Of a DNA stretch of 61,873 nucleotides, positions 19,191-27,180 are shown piece after piece. The notes below the pieces were generated by a model. That model worked only from the letters and a program-made list of their open reading frames with translations. It was not told the origin of the DNA and made no database searches. The DNA comes from Prevotella merdae (GTDB lineage: Bacteria > Bacteroidota > Bacteroidia > Bacteroidales > Bacteroidaceae): the NCBI RefSeq assembly GCF_900290275.1, contig NZ_LT985327.1, forward strand, positions 1 to 61,873, written 5' to 3'. Each line of letters starts with the position of its first letter. Positions within the stretch are counted from its first letter, which is position 1. The translations under genes and the position numbers were made by a program.

Positions 19191-19239
19191 ATAAAAAGCA
19201 CTGTACTATTTATTATGTCCCTTAGATAGTACAGCACTT
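19191..19239 (-). terminator. Terminator of the four-gene cassette
   Basis: On the minus strand CTGTACTAT / ATAGTACAG forms a 9-bp core stem extended by imperfect pairing, followed by CTTTTTATATATA. It is about 50 bp past the last cassette gene. Between it and the intron junction lies a TATCTTTG promoter-like element (19167-19174, minus) pointing to the intron remnant, with no gene of its own. Confidence 0.65.
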
Positions 19240-19285
19240 GAATATTTGTCTAATTTCTTTTGATATAGAAAAAATGTATTAAAGG

Positions 19286-19480
19286 CTATTCTTTGTGATA
19301 AGAAACCATATCTCCCTTATCATTTCGATACATCTCTATATAATCCAAACAACTTGGCTTTAATGCGCCATTAAAGTGGAAAACAAATGTTCTTCTTCCA
19401 TCATTTGATTCACAACGTAGAGTTGATTCATCTTGTTTTGTTACACGTCCTACAACAAGAGGATTGTATGGTGGTATCAT
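19286..19480 (-). CDS. Hypothetical protein, fourth gene of the cassette
   Basis: 64 residues, not recognised. Begins MIPPYNPLVVGRV and has a short beta-like stretch (RTFVFHFNGALKP). It follows the third gene by 3 bp on the same strand, so it is probably a real small coding gene of the operon. No signal peptide or membrane segment. Confidence 0.5.
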   Translation of the reverse strand: MIPPYNPLVVGRVTKQDESTLRCESNDGRRTFVFHFNGALKPSCLDYIEMYRNDKGDMVSYHKE

Positions 19481-19483
19481 AAA

Positions 19484-20095
19484 TTAAAACGTGCCCTTGC
19501 TAAATTTGTAGTAGATGTCTCGTTGGGTTGGACTATCTATAGTTTTTTCTCCATTTCTCCATAAACAGTTTCTTGGTGAACTAAAGTGATTATAATCTTG
19601 CCCTGAACCGATTTTATGTGCTCTTATAAAATAGCTCTTCACATAACTACCATAATCAGAACACATTTGAATATTCATTTTATAACCATTAATACCATAA
19701 TCCCGTTCTTCTACTCCATAGTGTCCTTCTCCATATTTTACCATGTATGAAAACACCTTATCAGCAACATTGAAGTTTCTTGATGGAATCTTATCAATAA
19801 GACCTTCCGAGAAGTAATCTAATTCAAAGTCAATCTGATAAGAACCTTTCAGATAAAGATATGCTGCAAGATAAATAGCTTCTGCTTCAAGGTCTTTTGT
19901 ATTAAGAGGCATGTGTTTTTTCAGGTCTGTTACACTTTCCTTTACATATTGTTCTATAGGGTCCATAGATGGAGCTTCTGATTGCAGAACTGACTTTATC
20001 GTAGATTCAGACTTACAATTGTTTACACTTGAAGATGATTGTGAACTCACATTTTTATCTTCCTTTTTACCGAATAAAAATTCAAAAAAATCCAT
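19484..20095 (-). CDS. Hypothetical protein, third gene of the cassette
   Basis: 203 residues, not recognised. A short amphipathic start (MDFFEFLFGKKEDK) is followed by a serine-rich linker to about residue 45, then a globular domain with several aromatic residues and GHYGVEERDYG. No catalytic motif is evident. It starts one base past the stop of the second gene and is followed 3 bp later by the fourth, so translation is tightly coupled. Confidence 0.6.
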   Translation of the reverse strand: MDFFEFLFGKKEDKNVSSQSSSSVNNCKSESTIKSVLQSEAPSMDPIEQYVKESVTDLKKHMPLNTKDLEAEAIYLAAYLYLKGSYQIDFELDYFSEGLIDKIPSRNFNVADKVFSYMVKYGEGHYGVEERDYGINGYKMNIQMCSDYGSYVKSYFIRAHKIGSGQDYNHFSSPRNCLWRNGEKTIDSPTQRDIYYKFSKGTF

Positions 20096-20096
20096 G

Positions 20097-21257
20097 TTAT
20101 TTGTATGATTTAAAGTTTAACACTCTATTTCTTGTTTCTTTGTAATTGTACCTACATTCATATTGTAATATCTTAAATAAAGATTCAATATTACGACTTG
20201 TTAATTTGCCATCCTCCGCACAGATTCCTGTATAAAACAACAAAGCTATTGATTTTGCCTGCTCGTGTTTTGCTGATACAATTTCATTATATGTTTTTTC
20301 TTCAATATCAACATATCCTCCCGTATCATTAGGTTTAATAGATGCGTGTTGATAATAGGTAAGTGATTTCATATTATACTTCCATCCCGAAGATATTGAT
20401 ATTTGGGTTGCTAATTCATTACAATAATGCGCAAAGTACATATCTGAAATGTACAACAAGTCAGGATTGATATTTATTGGAATTATATACCTTGCCATAG
20501 AATCCATAGCAATAGATGCCCTATTTACATAAGCTTCCTGTTGAAAGATTTCATCATTTGTTGTACAGGCTAATTTTGTCAAATATAGATAATCATATGA
20601 ATAAATCTTTCTATATAGTTCCATATGGTTTTTAGGGCACATCAATAATAATAATCTAAAAGTATTTGCTGCCCCAGCTAATCCATAATCACTATTCCAA
20701 TATCGATTCGGGAACATTGTAAGTTGATTTATACTTCGATAAAGATAATTTAGCCCTTCTTCGAACTTTTGCCCATACATATACATACCTGCTATATCAG
20801 CAAGTATATATGGATGCTCTGTATCTTTAAATTCAAATATGATAGAATTTAATACAAAAGTAGGAATTTCATATAATGCTAATGAAATTCCCCTTGTACG
20901 CCAAGGAGAATTTAAATCTTTGAATTTAGGCTTGTCATTTTGTGCATTTTGAACTTTGAGGACATAATTATCCACAAACGAATCATCTATGCACAAACTT
21001 CTATCAATCATAGTAATTTCAGACATTTCATAATTCTTACATTTATTATGTAGATACAGTCCCAACTCTTTAAGTAAAGATATGATATACTCATTGTGTA
21101 TTTTATTCACATAAAAATCAAACATCATAGGAAAGAGCCAATTGCCCTTTTTCTCTTGAAAACAAATGGGATGTTCATGTGCAAATTGACTGAACGATTT
21201 TGGGTCAGCAGACTCAATTTTCTCAAGGAGAGTTTTGATGTAATAATTATCTTCCAT
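20097..21257 (-). CDS. Hypothetical helical protein, second gene of the cassette
   Basis: 386 residues, not recognised. Mostly helical and AT-rich, with a stretch at about residues 150-240 (ADIAGMYMYGQKFEEGLNYL) that resembles a TPR-like helical repeat. No membrane segment or known catalytic motif. It begins 22 bp after the nuclease gene. A scaffold or substrate-recognition role is possible but only inferred from the helical pattern. Confidence 0.6.
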   Translation of the reverse strand: MEDNYYIKTLLEKIESADPKSFSQFAHEHPICFQEKKGNWLFPMMFDFYVNKIHNEYIISLLKELGLYLHNKCKNYEMSEITMIDRSLCIDDSFVDNYVLKVQNAQNDKPKFKDLNSPWRTRGISLALYEIPTFVLNSIIFEFKDTEHPYILADIAGMYMYGQKFEEGLNYLYRSINQLTMFPNRYWNSDYGLAGAANTFRLLLLMCPKNHMELYRKIYSYDYLYLTKLACTTNDEIFQQEAYVNRASIAMDSMARYIIPININPDLLYISDMYFAHYCNELATQISISSGWKYNMKSLTYYQHASIKPNDTGGYVDIEEKTYNEIVSAKHEQAKSIALLFYTGICAEDGKLTSRNIESLFKILQYECRYNYKETRNRVLNFKSYK

Positions 21258-21279
21258 ACAAAAAACTTAATTATCAATG

Positions 21280-24165
21280 TTATGATAGATTTTCTCCCTG
21301 TAATGTTATCAACCGCTTCTTAACAGTCCCGTTCTTACAGGATTTTACTATAGAAATTATGACTTCATCCATACGTGGCACTTCCAATTTTCTGTATTCA
21401 TTTGTATCATCACAGAAAACCACAAGATACATCTTTTCGATAATTATGTCATAATTTCTTTCGAGAATATAGCGATATAGGTTCTGTTGAATACAATAAT
21501 GCCAATATGGCGTATCCTCAATTTGATTGAGTTCACCTAACCCTTTCTCGCCATAGTTGTTTACCGCAATCGGTTTACCCCAAAAATCGACAATGCGATG
21601 ACTACGTTTCCAATCATATATGTCAAAAACATCTCCACGTTTATGTATCATATCTATTGTACCAGCAATTTTTAGTTCGTCATCATATATAGCCCATTCT
21701 GTTCTAAACGGTTTAAATTTGTGGTTTTCGAGAAACTCTATGAATTGCATATATTCAAGTTCAAGAGAAATTTGTTCTTCTATGTGAACATATTTTCCGT
21801 CATATTTGAAAGAGAATTCTTGTTGATATGGAAGTCCCTTATAATAGTTTTCTATTTGTTGGTGCATAAAAGTTCCGACATCACGTGAACACGCACCTTT
21901 TGAATCCCATTCTTCAAGAATCTGTCCTTGTGATATATTTCGTTGATTAGCTTTATATTCTGACCAATAGTATGAATCAAATGGCTTAAAGAAACAAGAT
22001 ATCACACTGCTGACAGGAATAAATTGTTCCTGTCCATCATATAGATAAATATGTTCTTGTGGATAGAATTGAATATGAACGTCTTTTTCGCAAAAAACAG
22101 GTTCTCCTATTTTATAGTTTACTTTTCTATTTGAAGAAAACACCAATGGTTTCATTCTCTTGGCACAAACCCTTTCTTTTTCCGTTTGTGTTATGTCTGC
22201 AATTTCAAGTTTCTCATTGTCAACAATACCAAATTCATGGTTCAAGTATTTCTCGCGAGTATTTTCACTTGCCATAACTTTGGCTTCGATTTCTGTCCAT
22301 CGTTCAATTTCCTTTGGAGTAGAACATGAGAGAAAATCGATTGGTAAAACCATAGAGGGTTGTATATAATGAAGAACTTGTGCTATAAAAGCCGCACATC
22401 CCTTAGGATTGGAAAAAACTTGATATTCAGTAAAACGAATAACAATCCATCCGATATTATTCAGAAGTGCATCACGAAAATCATCCCCACATCCTATATA
22501 ATGTATAGGTTTTCGTGTAAATGCAGCATATGGTTCGTCTATTTCAATGTCTATTCTTATAGATGGGTGCTTTTTGCATATAATCGCTATATCTGGTTCA
22601 AAAGGCCTGTTATCTTCTACAGGAAGTATATTGCAATCACCGAGTATAAGTAAATCACATCCCCTGATAGTATCTTGTAGATAATTTTGGAATTTAGCTT
22701 CACTGAACCCTCTTCTTGCTATAGCTTTTCTTCTGTATGGAAAAACAATACAGCCATCTTCAGGATATTTAGTTACTGGATATTTCCAGTTACTCTTATC
22801 TTGGACAACTGATGGCATCAAATAATCAACATATTGAACATCAAAATCATCAACCACTCCAACAGCATAATCACTTTCTATTTTTTTCTCTGTTTTGCAA
22901 ATGACATCTATCAATTCTTTATCTACGCTTTTAGACAAAGCAAAATCTTTAACCTTCTTGACTTTTTCTTTTGCCGTCTCAATATCAGCAGACTTTAATG
23001 CATTAGAAATAGAATTGATTTCATCTTTTATTTGTTTTTGTTGCTGCACTTCTATGTTCTTTTTATCAATGAGTTTTTGCATCTCTTCCCGAGAAAACTC
23101 TTTCATTAAAGAAATATAAACAATACAGGGCTTTTGATGCTTAAATTTCTGTATTACAGATTCGCATCTTTTTACAAACAAGTCTTGTGTTGTTACTCCA
23201 TCAATAATAACAACATAGTTTGAAGATAGTTTATCTATATGATGGAGAGCACATGATTGAAATCCAAGTACAGCCAAATCAAGAGTTAAAAACTGAACTT
23301 GAAGATTTTCATCGAATTCAGCTCCATATGCGATTACTTGCACAGGGACACCCAATGATTTTATAAAGTTACTAATCTCTATGTTGATATAAGAAGGGGT
23401 ATTTATTTTTCCCTCCTTATATTTATCTATATTAATGTTATTCTCTTGCGTCTGTTTAAAATGAGTGTAATCTAAATCGGTTGCAGTGCAAAAACTTGAA
23501 AAAAAGAATTGCCATATGCGATATTCTCCTTGTATGATATTTCCTTTATAGTCGGTTTTTTGAAAATTCATGTTATAAAAATAGCAACCAGAATGTGGCG
23601 TTGTAGATTTTTTGCTACGACATAACTTACTAAAAGCTATTTGTGCCTTTTCCCATTCTTCGGTACTTAAAAACTCTTTTTGCCGCCTATCGAAATCTAT
23701 TATTTCCGTAATATTACTTATTATTATTGATTTGTTTGCAGAAGGATGTTCTTTTTGCCAACAAGTAAGTCCATCTGAATAGTTGGCTTTAATCATATTA
23801 TATTCAGTTGATACCTGCTTTTCTCGTTGTATTCTTTCCAATTCGAGCTTTTCTCTCTTTTCCCATTCAACTTTAGGAAATGAGAGGAATTTATTTATAT
23901 CTTGTTTTGTAAGATTGTTTTCAGACTGGAATATTCGTAATTCTTTTCGAAAGAAAGAGTATGCATTAGGATATATATCTTTTTGATGCTTAAATTTCTT
24001 TATTAAACGCTTAGTTGATAAATTTGATATAAATATAAAAGCTATAAGAATGGCTATTAAAATTCCTATAATTATGCATACGACTTTAAAACCTTGAGTA
24101 AGTCCACAAGTTATAAGTGCTAGTAGGGCATATCCAATACAACCCCATTTTTTTTCTGAATCCAT
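21280..24165 (-). CDS. Membrane-anchored protein with two PD-(D/E)XK nuclease-like regions, first gene of the cassette
   Basis: 961 residues. Two membrane helices lie at about residues 8-48. The middle contains a part not recognised and a lysine-rich coiled stretch (about 350-410). At about 475-600 is a DUF559/Vsr-like region: PFEPDIAII, then IRIDIEIDEPYA, then an arginine and GWIVIRFTEYQV. The C-terminal third, about 725-950, carries a RecB/Cas4-like nuclease pattern: GTFMHQQIE (about 767), a glutamate in RTEWAIYD, AGTIDMI, DWKRS (about 851) and QQNLYRYILE (about 893). The second region appears complete; the first lacks an obvious catalytic lysine. Defence or plasmid maintenance are possible roles. 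Confidence 0.65.
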   Translation of the reverse strand: MDSEKKWGCIGYALLALITCGLTQGFKVVCIIIGILIAILIAFIFISNLSTKRLIKKFKHQKDIYPNAYSFFRKELRIFQSENNLTKQDINKFLSFPKVEWEKREKLELERIQREKQVSTEYNMIKANYSDGLTCWQKEHPSANKSIIISNITEIIDFDRRQKEFLSTEEWEKAQIAFSKLCRSKKSTTPHSGCYFYNMNFQKTDYKGNIIQGEYRIWQFFFSSFCTATDLDYTHFKQTQENNINIDKYKEGKINTPSYINIEISNFIKSLGVPVQVIAYGAEFDENLQVQFLTLDLAVLGFQSCALHHIDKLSSNYVVIIDGVTTQDLFVKRCESVIQKFKHQKPCIVYISLMKEFSREEMQKLIDKKNIEVQQQKQIKDEINSISNALKSADIETAKEKVKKVKDFALSKSVDKELIDVICKTEKKIESDYAVGVVDDFDVQYVDYLMPSVVQDKSNWKYPVTKYPEDGCIVFPYRRKAIARRGFSEAKFQNYLQDTIRGCDLLILGDCNILPVEDNRPFEPDIAIICKKHPSIRIDIEIDEPYAAFTRKPIHYIGCGDDFRDALLNNIGWIVIRFTEYQVFSNPKGCAAFIAQVLHYIQPSMVLPIDFLSCSTPKEIERWTEIEAKVMASENTREKYLNHEFGIVDNEKLEIADITQTEKERVCAKRMKPLVFSSNRKVNYKIGEPVFCEKDVHIQFYPQEHIYLYDGQEQFIPVSSVISCFFKPFDSYYWSEYKANQRNISQGQILEEWDSKGACSRDVGTFMHQQIENYYKGLPYQQEFSFKYDGKYVHIEEQISLELEYMQFIEFLENHKFKPFRTEWAIYDDELKIAGTIDMIHKRGDVFDIYDWKRSHRIVDFWGKPIAVNNYGEKGLGELNQIEDTPYWHYCIQQNLYRYILERNYDIIIEKMYLVVFCDDTNEYRKLEVPRMDEVIISIVKSCKNGTVKKRLITLQGENLS

Positions 24166-24235
24166 AATTCTTACTTATAAATATATAAAGCGTGAACTGC
24201 ACAGCCACGTCTTTACTTGGAGGTCGTAGGAAACC

Positions 24236-24304
24236 TTGCATACAGATGTAGTAATAGCAGCCCACGCTATAGCGTGAGAACCACTATGCCATCTGAGTAT
24301 GCAA
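24236..24304 (-). ncRNA. Structured 5' leader element of the cassette
   Basis: In the roughly 220-nt untranslated leader, TTGCATAC-tc-AGATG pairs with CATCTGTATGCAA (plus positions 24290-24304 and 24236-24248), a 13-bp stem with a 2-nt bulge. Inside is a perfect 14-bp palindrome, CACGCTATAGCGTG (24263-24276). Further toward the gene, CGTG and CACG flank an 11-nt segment. The complementary arms argue for a folded RNA, either a cis-regulator or a separate small RNA. No match to a named RNA family was recognised. Confidence 0.55.
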
Positions 24305-24395
24305 TTTGAAAATTTTCTACGTTTCCAAATACTTGATGCGCATAACGCTTCTTTCTTATCTAATATGTTTTGGAAAGAGTTACCTCAATCCGATA

Positions 24396-24430
24396 CAAAG
24401 GTAAGAAAAATCCGTGATCTGCCATTCAAA
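24396..24430 (-). promoter_or_regulatory. Promoter of the four-gene cassette
   Basis: TACCTTTG (24396-24403, minus) matches the -7 box. The nearest upstream TTTG is at 24427-24430, a spacing of 23 rather than 19, so the upstream box is weak. Transcription would start near 24389 and the leader would run to 24166. The promoter overlaps the relaxase terminator. Confidence 0.55.
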
Positions 24431-24446
24431 CATCACGGATTTTTTT
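24406..24446 (-). terminator. Terminator of the relaxase gene
   Basis: AAATCCGTGAT / ATCACGGATTT with a 13-nt loop and T runs on both sides, about 35 bp past the relaxase stop. Confidence 0.8.
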
Positions 24447-24479
24447 GATTTACAGTTTCATACTCCTATTCTGTCTTGG

Positions 24480-25621
24480 TTACGGTATTCCGATAGCTTC
24501 TCTAAACTCATTCATTTTCTTTCTGAACCAGTTCACGTGTGAAACCCCGTCTATCTTGAAATCGAATCTACCGTTTTCGTCCTGTCTGATGGAACAGACG
24601 GAGTGTCGGGTATCAAAACTTCGGTTAAATTCGGAAGAATAGAGTTCGCCTTTTATCCCGACCTCCTTGAACTCGCACAGTCTTCTGATTATTCCGTCAT
24701 TGAACCCCAATCGGTCACGCAGGAAGTTTATTACAGGCATCAGCTTCTCCACATACGGGAAATAGCGTCTGACAAAATCCGTAAACTCCGACAGCTTGCG
24801 GTGCTGTTGCTCGTAAGCGTTTCTTATCCCCTGTATCTGTTCGGCTTGTTGCCGTTCCCGTTGTCGGGCTTCGTCTTCAAGTTCAAGGATGCGGTCTTGC
24901 AAGTCCTCGTTCCTGCGTTCCAACGATTTCATTCTTCCACTTCCGAAAAGAGAACCCACACTGCTTGCAAGGGCGGTTGCCGTATCGGTGGCTGCGCTTT
25001 TGAGCTTGTCGGTGGGATTTCCGCTTTTACCTGTTTCAGTTCCTCCTGCGCCTCGGCTTTCTTCTCCTGTAACAGTCTGGTTTCGGTTTCAAGGGTTTCA
25101 TTTTTCTTTTTCAAGTCCCGATAACGGACGGAATTTGTTTTCTTGCGGTACTTGCGCTTACCGTCCGTCTGTTCTTTCTTGGCTTTGCGCCTTTCACCCG
25201 TCACGATAGGAACAACGGCTGCGTGGATGTGCGGAGTCTTCTCGTCCATGTGCAGATGGGCGGCAACCACATGGTCTTTGCCGAATGTGGCTTGCAGCCA
25301 TTGGATGCTGTCGTTGCACCATTCGTCGAGCTTTCCTTTTTCCTGTATGTTCATCATATCCTCGTGCGTACCCGACAAAACCACCCGGACAACGCGGACT
25401 TGGTCGTGCGTGATTTTCCGTCTGATGCCTGCCGTGTTCAGCCTGTGGGCAATCGCTTCATCCCTGCCATGAACGCCATCAGGGTATTCGACAAGCACCA
25501 TGTTCAGATGTGTTCTTGTCGGGTCTGCGTTTTTAGGCATTATCTTTCTCTCTATATGGTCGGACTGCGTGGTGTCCGATGTACCCTTTGCCTTCTTAAT
25601 GTCCAATGAAAAATATCCCAT
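24480..25621 (-). pseudogene. MobV family plasmid relaxase, frameshifted and internally shortened
   Basis: Relaxase of the Mob/Pre type that nicks oriT to start conjugal mobilization. The first frame (25621 to about 25020) has the N-terminus MGYFSLDIKKAKG and the three-histidine metal motif HLHMDEKTPHIHAAV near residue 120. Near 25010-25020 the frame shifts: the second frame continues with NPTDKLKSAATDTATALASS into a coiled-coil C-terminus (LERRNEDLQ) ending at 24480. Compared with remembered Bacteroides relatives such as the pBI143 mobilization protein, about 45 residues appear to be missing between TNSVR and YRDLKKK. It is probably inactive, though an N-terminal fragment could be made. Confidence 0.8.
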
Positions 25622-25765
25622 ATCATTACTGTTTTTGCGGTTATCGTTATGTTTCTTCTCTCTGCCTGTGGCATCGGCTCACAGGGTTTATTATGCAAAT
25701 GAACCATTGCAGCACTCGGCATAATCCAGACGAGTTTGGCTTCTGCTCTCGTTTGCACAGGGTTT

Positions 25766-25838
25766 CCAAAGGGATTTCCCTTTGGCTCGATAGGGTGTTT
25801 TTAGCGTTACGGAGTAATGCGTGAAGAAAACGCCCTAT
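25766..25838. other. Candidate origin of transfer (oriT)
   Basis: Lies about 145-220 bp upstream of the relaxase start, the usual MobV arrangement. It contains a perfect 9-bp inverted repeat, CCAAAGGGA-TT-TCCCTTTGG (25766-25785). Next is a longer hairpin with arms ATAGGGTGTTTT (25790-25801) and AAAACGCCCTAT (25827-25838) around GCGTTAC and GTAATGC. The nick site cannot be placed. The rest of 25622-25985 has no recognisable gene. Confidence 0.55.
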
Positions 25839-25985
25839 AGAGCTATGGTATTTCTGTCTAAATACCTTGGGAGAGCGGACGTGCATATTACAGATGAAAT
25901 CCCCCTTTCTTTTTCGGTGGCTGCATCATCCGCCTTGCGGATTGGACTTGCATTTCTCCCGTTTTTCGAGGTTATTCCAGAGATT

Positions 25986-26577
25986 TTCTATGAGTTTGCT
26001 ATGGCTCACGGTATCGAAGAAGCGTTCAAGGTCAAGGTCTACTACATATATGTAGCCTTCGTTGATTATCCTTTGCGCTCCTCGTAGTGCGTCATGGCAT
26101 CCTCTTCTCGGACGGAAGCCGTAGCTCGTCTTAGAGAATTGGTTCTCATAGATGGGAGTCAGTACTTGGTTGATGCACCAAACGGTCTACAACTGTAGGT
26201 ATTCCCAACAGGCGCATCTTGCCATTGTCCTTAGGTATTTCTACCTTTTTCACTGGGTTCGGACGGTAAGAACCGTCCATCAAGGAACGGATGAGTTCAT
26301 CCTTATTGGTCAAGAGCCATGTGAGCAGTTGCTCACACGACATATTGTCGATACCACCACAGCCTTTGTTTCTCATCACTGCCTTGTAGACTCGGCTGAG
26401 ATTTGAAGGACTGAGGATTTGCTCGAAAAGGTGTTCCTTATCGAATGGTACTTCCACGATGTTGTCTTCACACATCCACATGAAGGTCTGCACTCCCCCA
26501 TACCATTCAGTTTCCGACCTATCTCTTTGGGGGCAGCCATTAACTTGGGATAATGTTTTCTGCATTCTTTCCTTCAT
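25986..26577 (-). pseudogene. Group II intron reverse transcriptase, N-terminal part
   Basis: Starts MKERMQKTLSQVNG and covers the RT0 to RT3 region (GIPTVVDRLVHQ, YGFRPRRGCHDAL, YVVDLDLERFFDTVSHSKLIE). The frame changes near 26170: the expected AISQVLTPIYE follows VHQ only after a net loss of about 8 nt. After KLIE the intron match stops where the nested insertion begins; the other half resumes at 19024. A pseudogene by two lesions in this half alone. Confidence 0.85.
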
Positions 26578-27000
26578 AAGGTATGTTTCAATTACTATCG
26601 CTTGATTGTTAGGTTCTGCCCTTCGTGCAACGTTATCGAGTATTGCACTACTATGGCGTCTGCTGACTTCTCACGGCAAGCTTTACTCCGCTTCTTTCGT
26701 AAGAACAACTATTTGAAGCGTCCGTGAGACCTCCTCGGATAAGAACATTGTCTTTCCATCTTATACCTACTTCATTTACACCAACCGTTCCGAATAGCTA
26801 TAGGGCTTTGGTCTGGGTAGCAACCTTACCCACGGTCATATGCCTTGTATGAAGTTTCTGTACGTTAGGTCAGATGTTTGCCGCCGGCTTCTTTCAGGTT
26901 CCAACTCACGATGGACACCCTTGCCCTTGGCTATGTAATTCCCGCTATTAGGGCTTACTCGGGACTTGCACCCGTTAGACAATGCTCGTGCCGAGCATAC

Positions 27001-27044
27001 TATGCAAAAGCGGCACAACCTATATAGGTTGTGCCGCTTTTATA
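27001..27044 (-). terminator. Terminator downstream of ispH; target of intron copy 2
   Basis: AAAAGCGGCACAACC / GGTTGTGCCGCTTTT, a 15-bp perfect stem around a short TATA loop. The group II intron begins five bases beyond the T run on the minus strand. Intron copy 1 has the same arrangement. Confidence 0.85.
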
Positions 27045-27072
27045 TTTAAACCAATCTATTTATATAAGTAAG

Positions 27073-27180
27073 ATGCATCTATGCTTGCTATCAAATGTAT
27101 CTATGCTTGCTATCAAATGTATCTATGCTTGCTATCAAACATGTTTTTGCTTGCTGTCAAAGATGTTTTCTTGCTATCAA
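27073..27180. repeat. 22-bp tandem repeat array at the ispH 3' end
   Basis: Five head-to-tail units: ATGCATCTATGCTTGCTATCAA, then two with ATGTAT at the start, a diverged fourth, and a 20-bp fifth. The ispH stop codon (27177-27179) lies within the last unit, so the array begins in the coding end and fills the gap to the terminator. The units have no spacers between them. Confidence 0.9.

Larger units (their letters stand above)
19025..25985. mobile_element. Nested mobilizable insertion in the intron (MobV plus four-gene cassette)
   Basis: This stretch separates the two halves of the intron reverse transcriptase: KLIE at 25986 on one side, ILSRTIKDG at 19024 on the other. It carries a broken MobV relaxase with candidate oriT at one end and a four-gene cassette much richer in AT than the flanking genes at the other. 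No integrase, transposase or replication gene was recognised. Exact ends and any target duplication are unclear; short AT-rich matches near both junctions are suggestive only. It may be an integrated mobilizable plasmid or a decayed transposon. Confidence 0.65.
18126..27000 (-). mobile_element. Group II intron (copy 2, class C-like), split by a nested insertion
   Basis: The 5' end, GTATGCTCGGC, is at 27000, immediately past a terminator hairpin. The 3' end is near 18126-18133, just after a domain VI hairpin (GTAGGA / TCCTAC, about 18131-18165). Domain V is at about 18183-18216 (GTATGCGG / CCGCACGTAC). Without the insertion at about 19025-25985 the intron would be about 1.9 kb. Its reverse transcriptase lacks an HNH domain and the site follows a terminator, both hallmarks of class C introns. 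Three independent lesions in the ORF show it cannot move by itself. 26578-27000 holds intron RNA domains only. Confidence 0.85.

Noticed and set aside
20097..24165. Retron-type system (structured RNA plus protein)
   Set aside because: No reverse transcriptase lies within the cassette; the only one nearby is the broken intron enzyme.
21280..24165. Phosphoribosyltransferase-like stretch (YVVIIDGVTTQ) in the large nuclease protein
   Set aside because: A single loop resemblance without the rest of the domain; too weak to call.
19025..25985. Prophage
   Set aside because: No capsid, tail, terminase, lysis or integrase genes; the mobilization relaxase points to a plasmid-like element.
27073..27180. 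CRISPR-like array
   Set aside because: Units follow each other without spacers and no cas genes are near; it is a plain tandem repeat. The same holds for 55393-55494.
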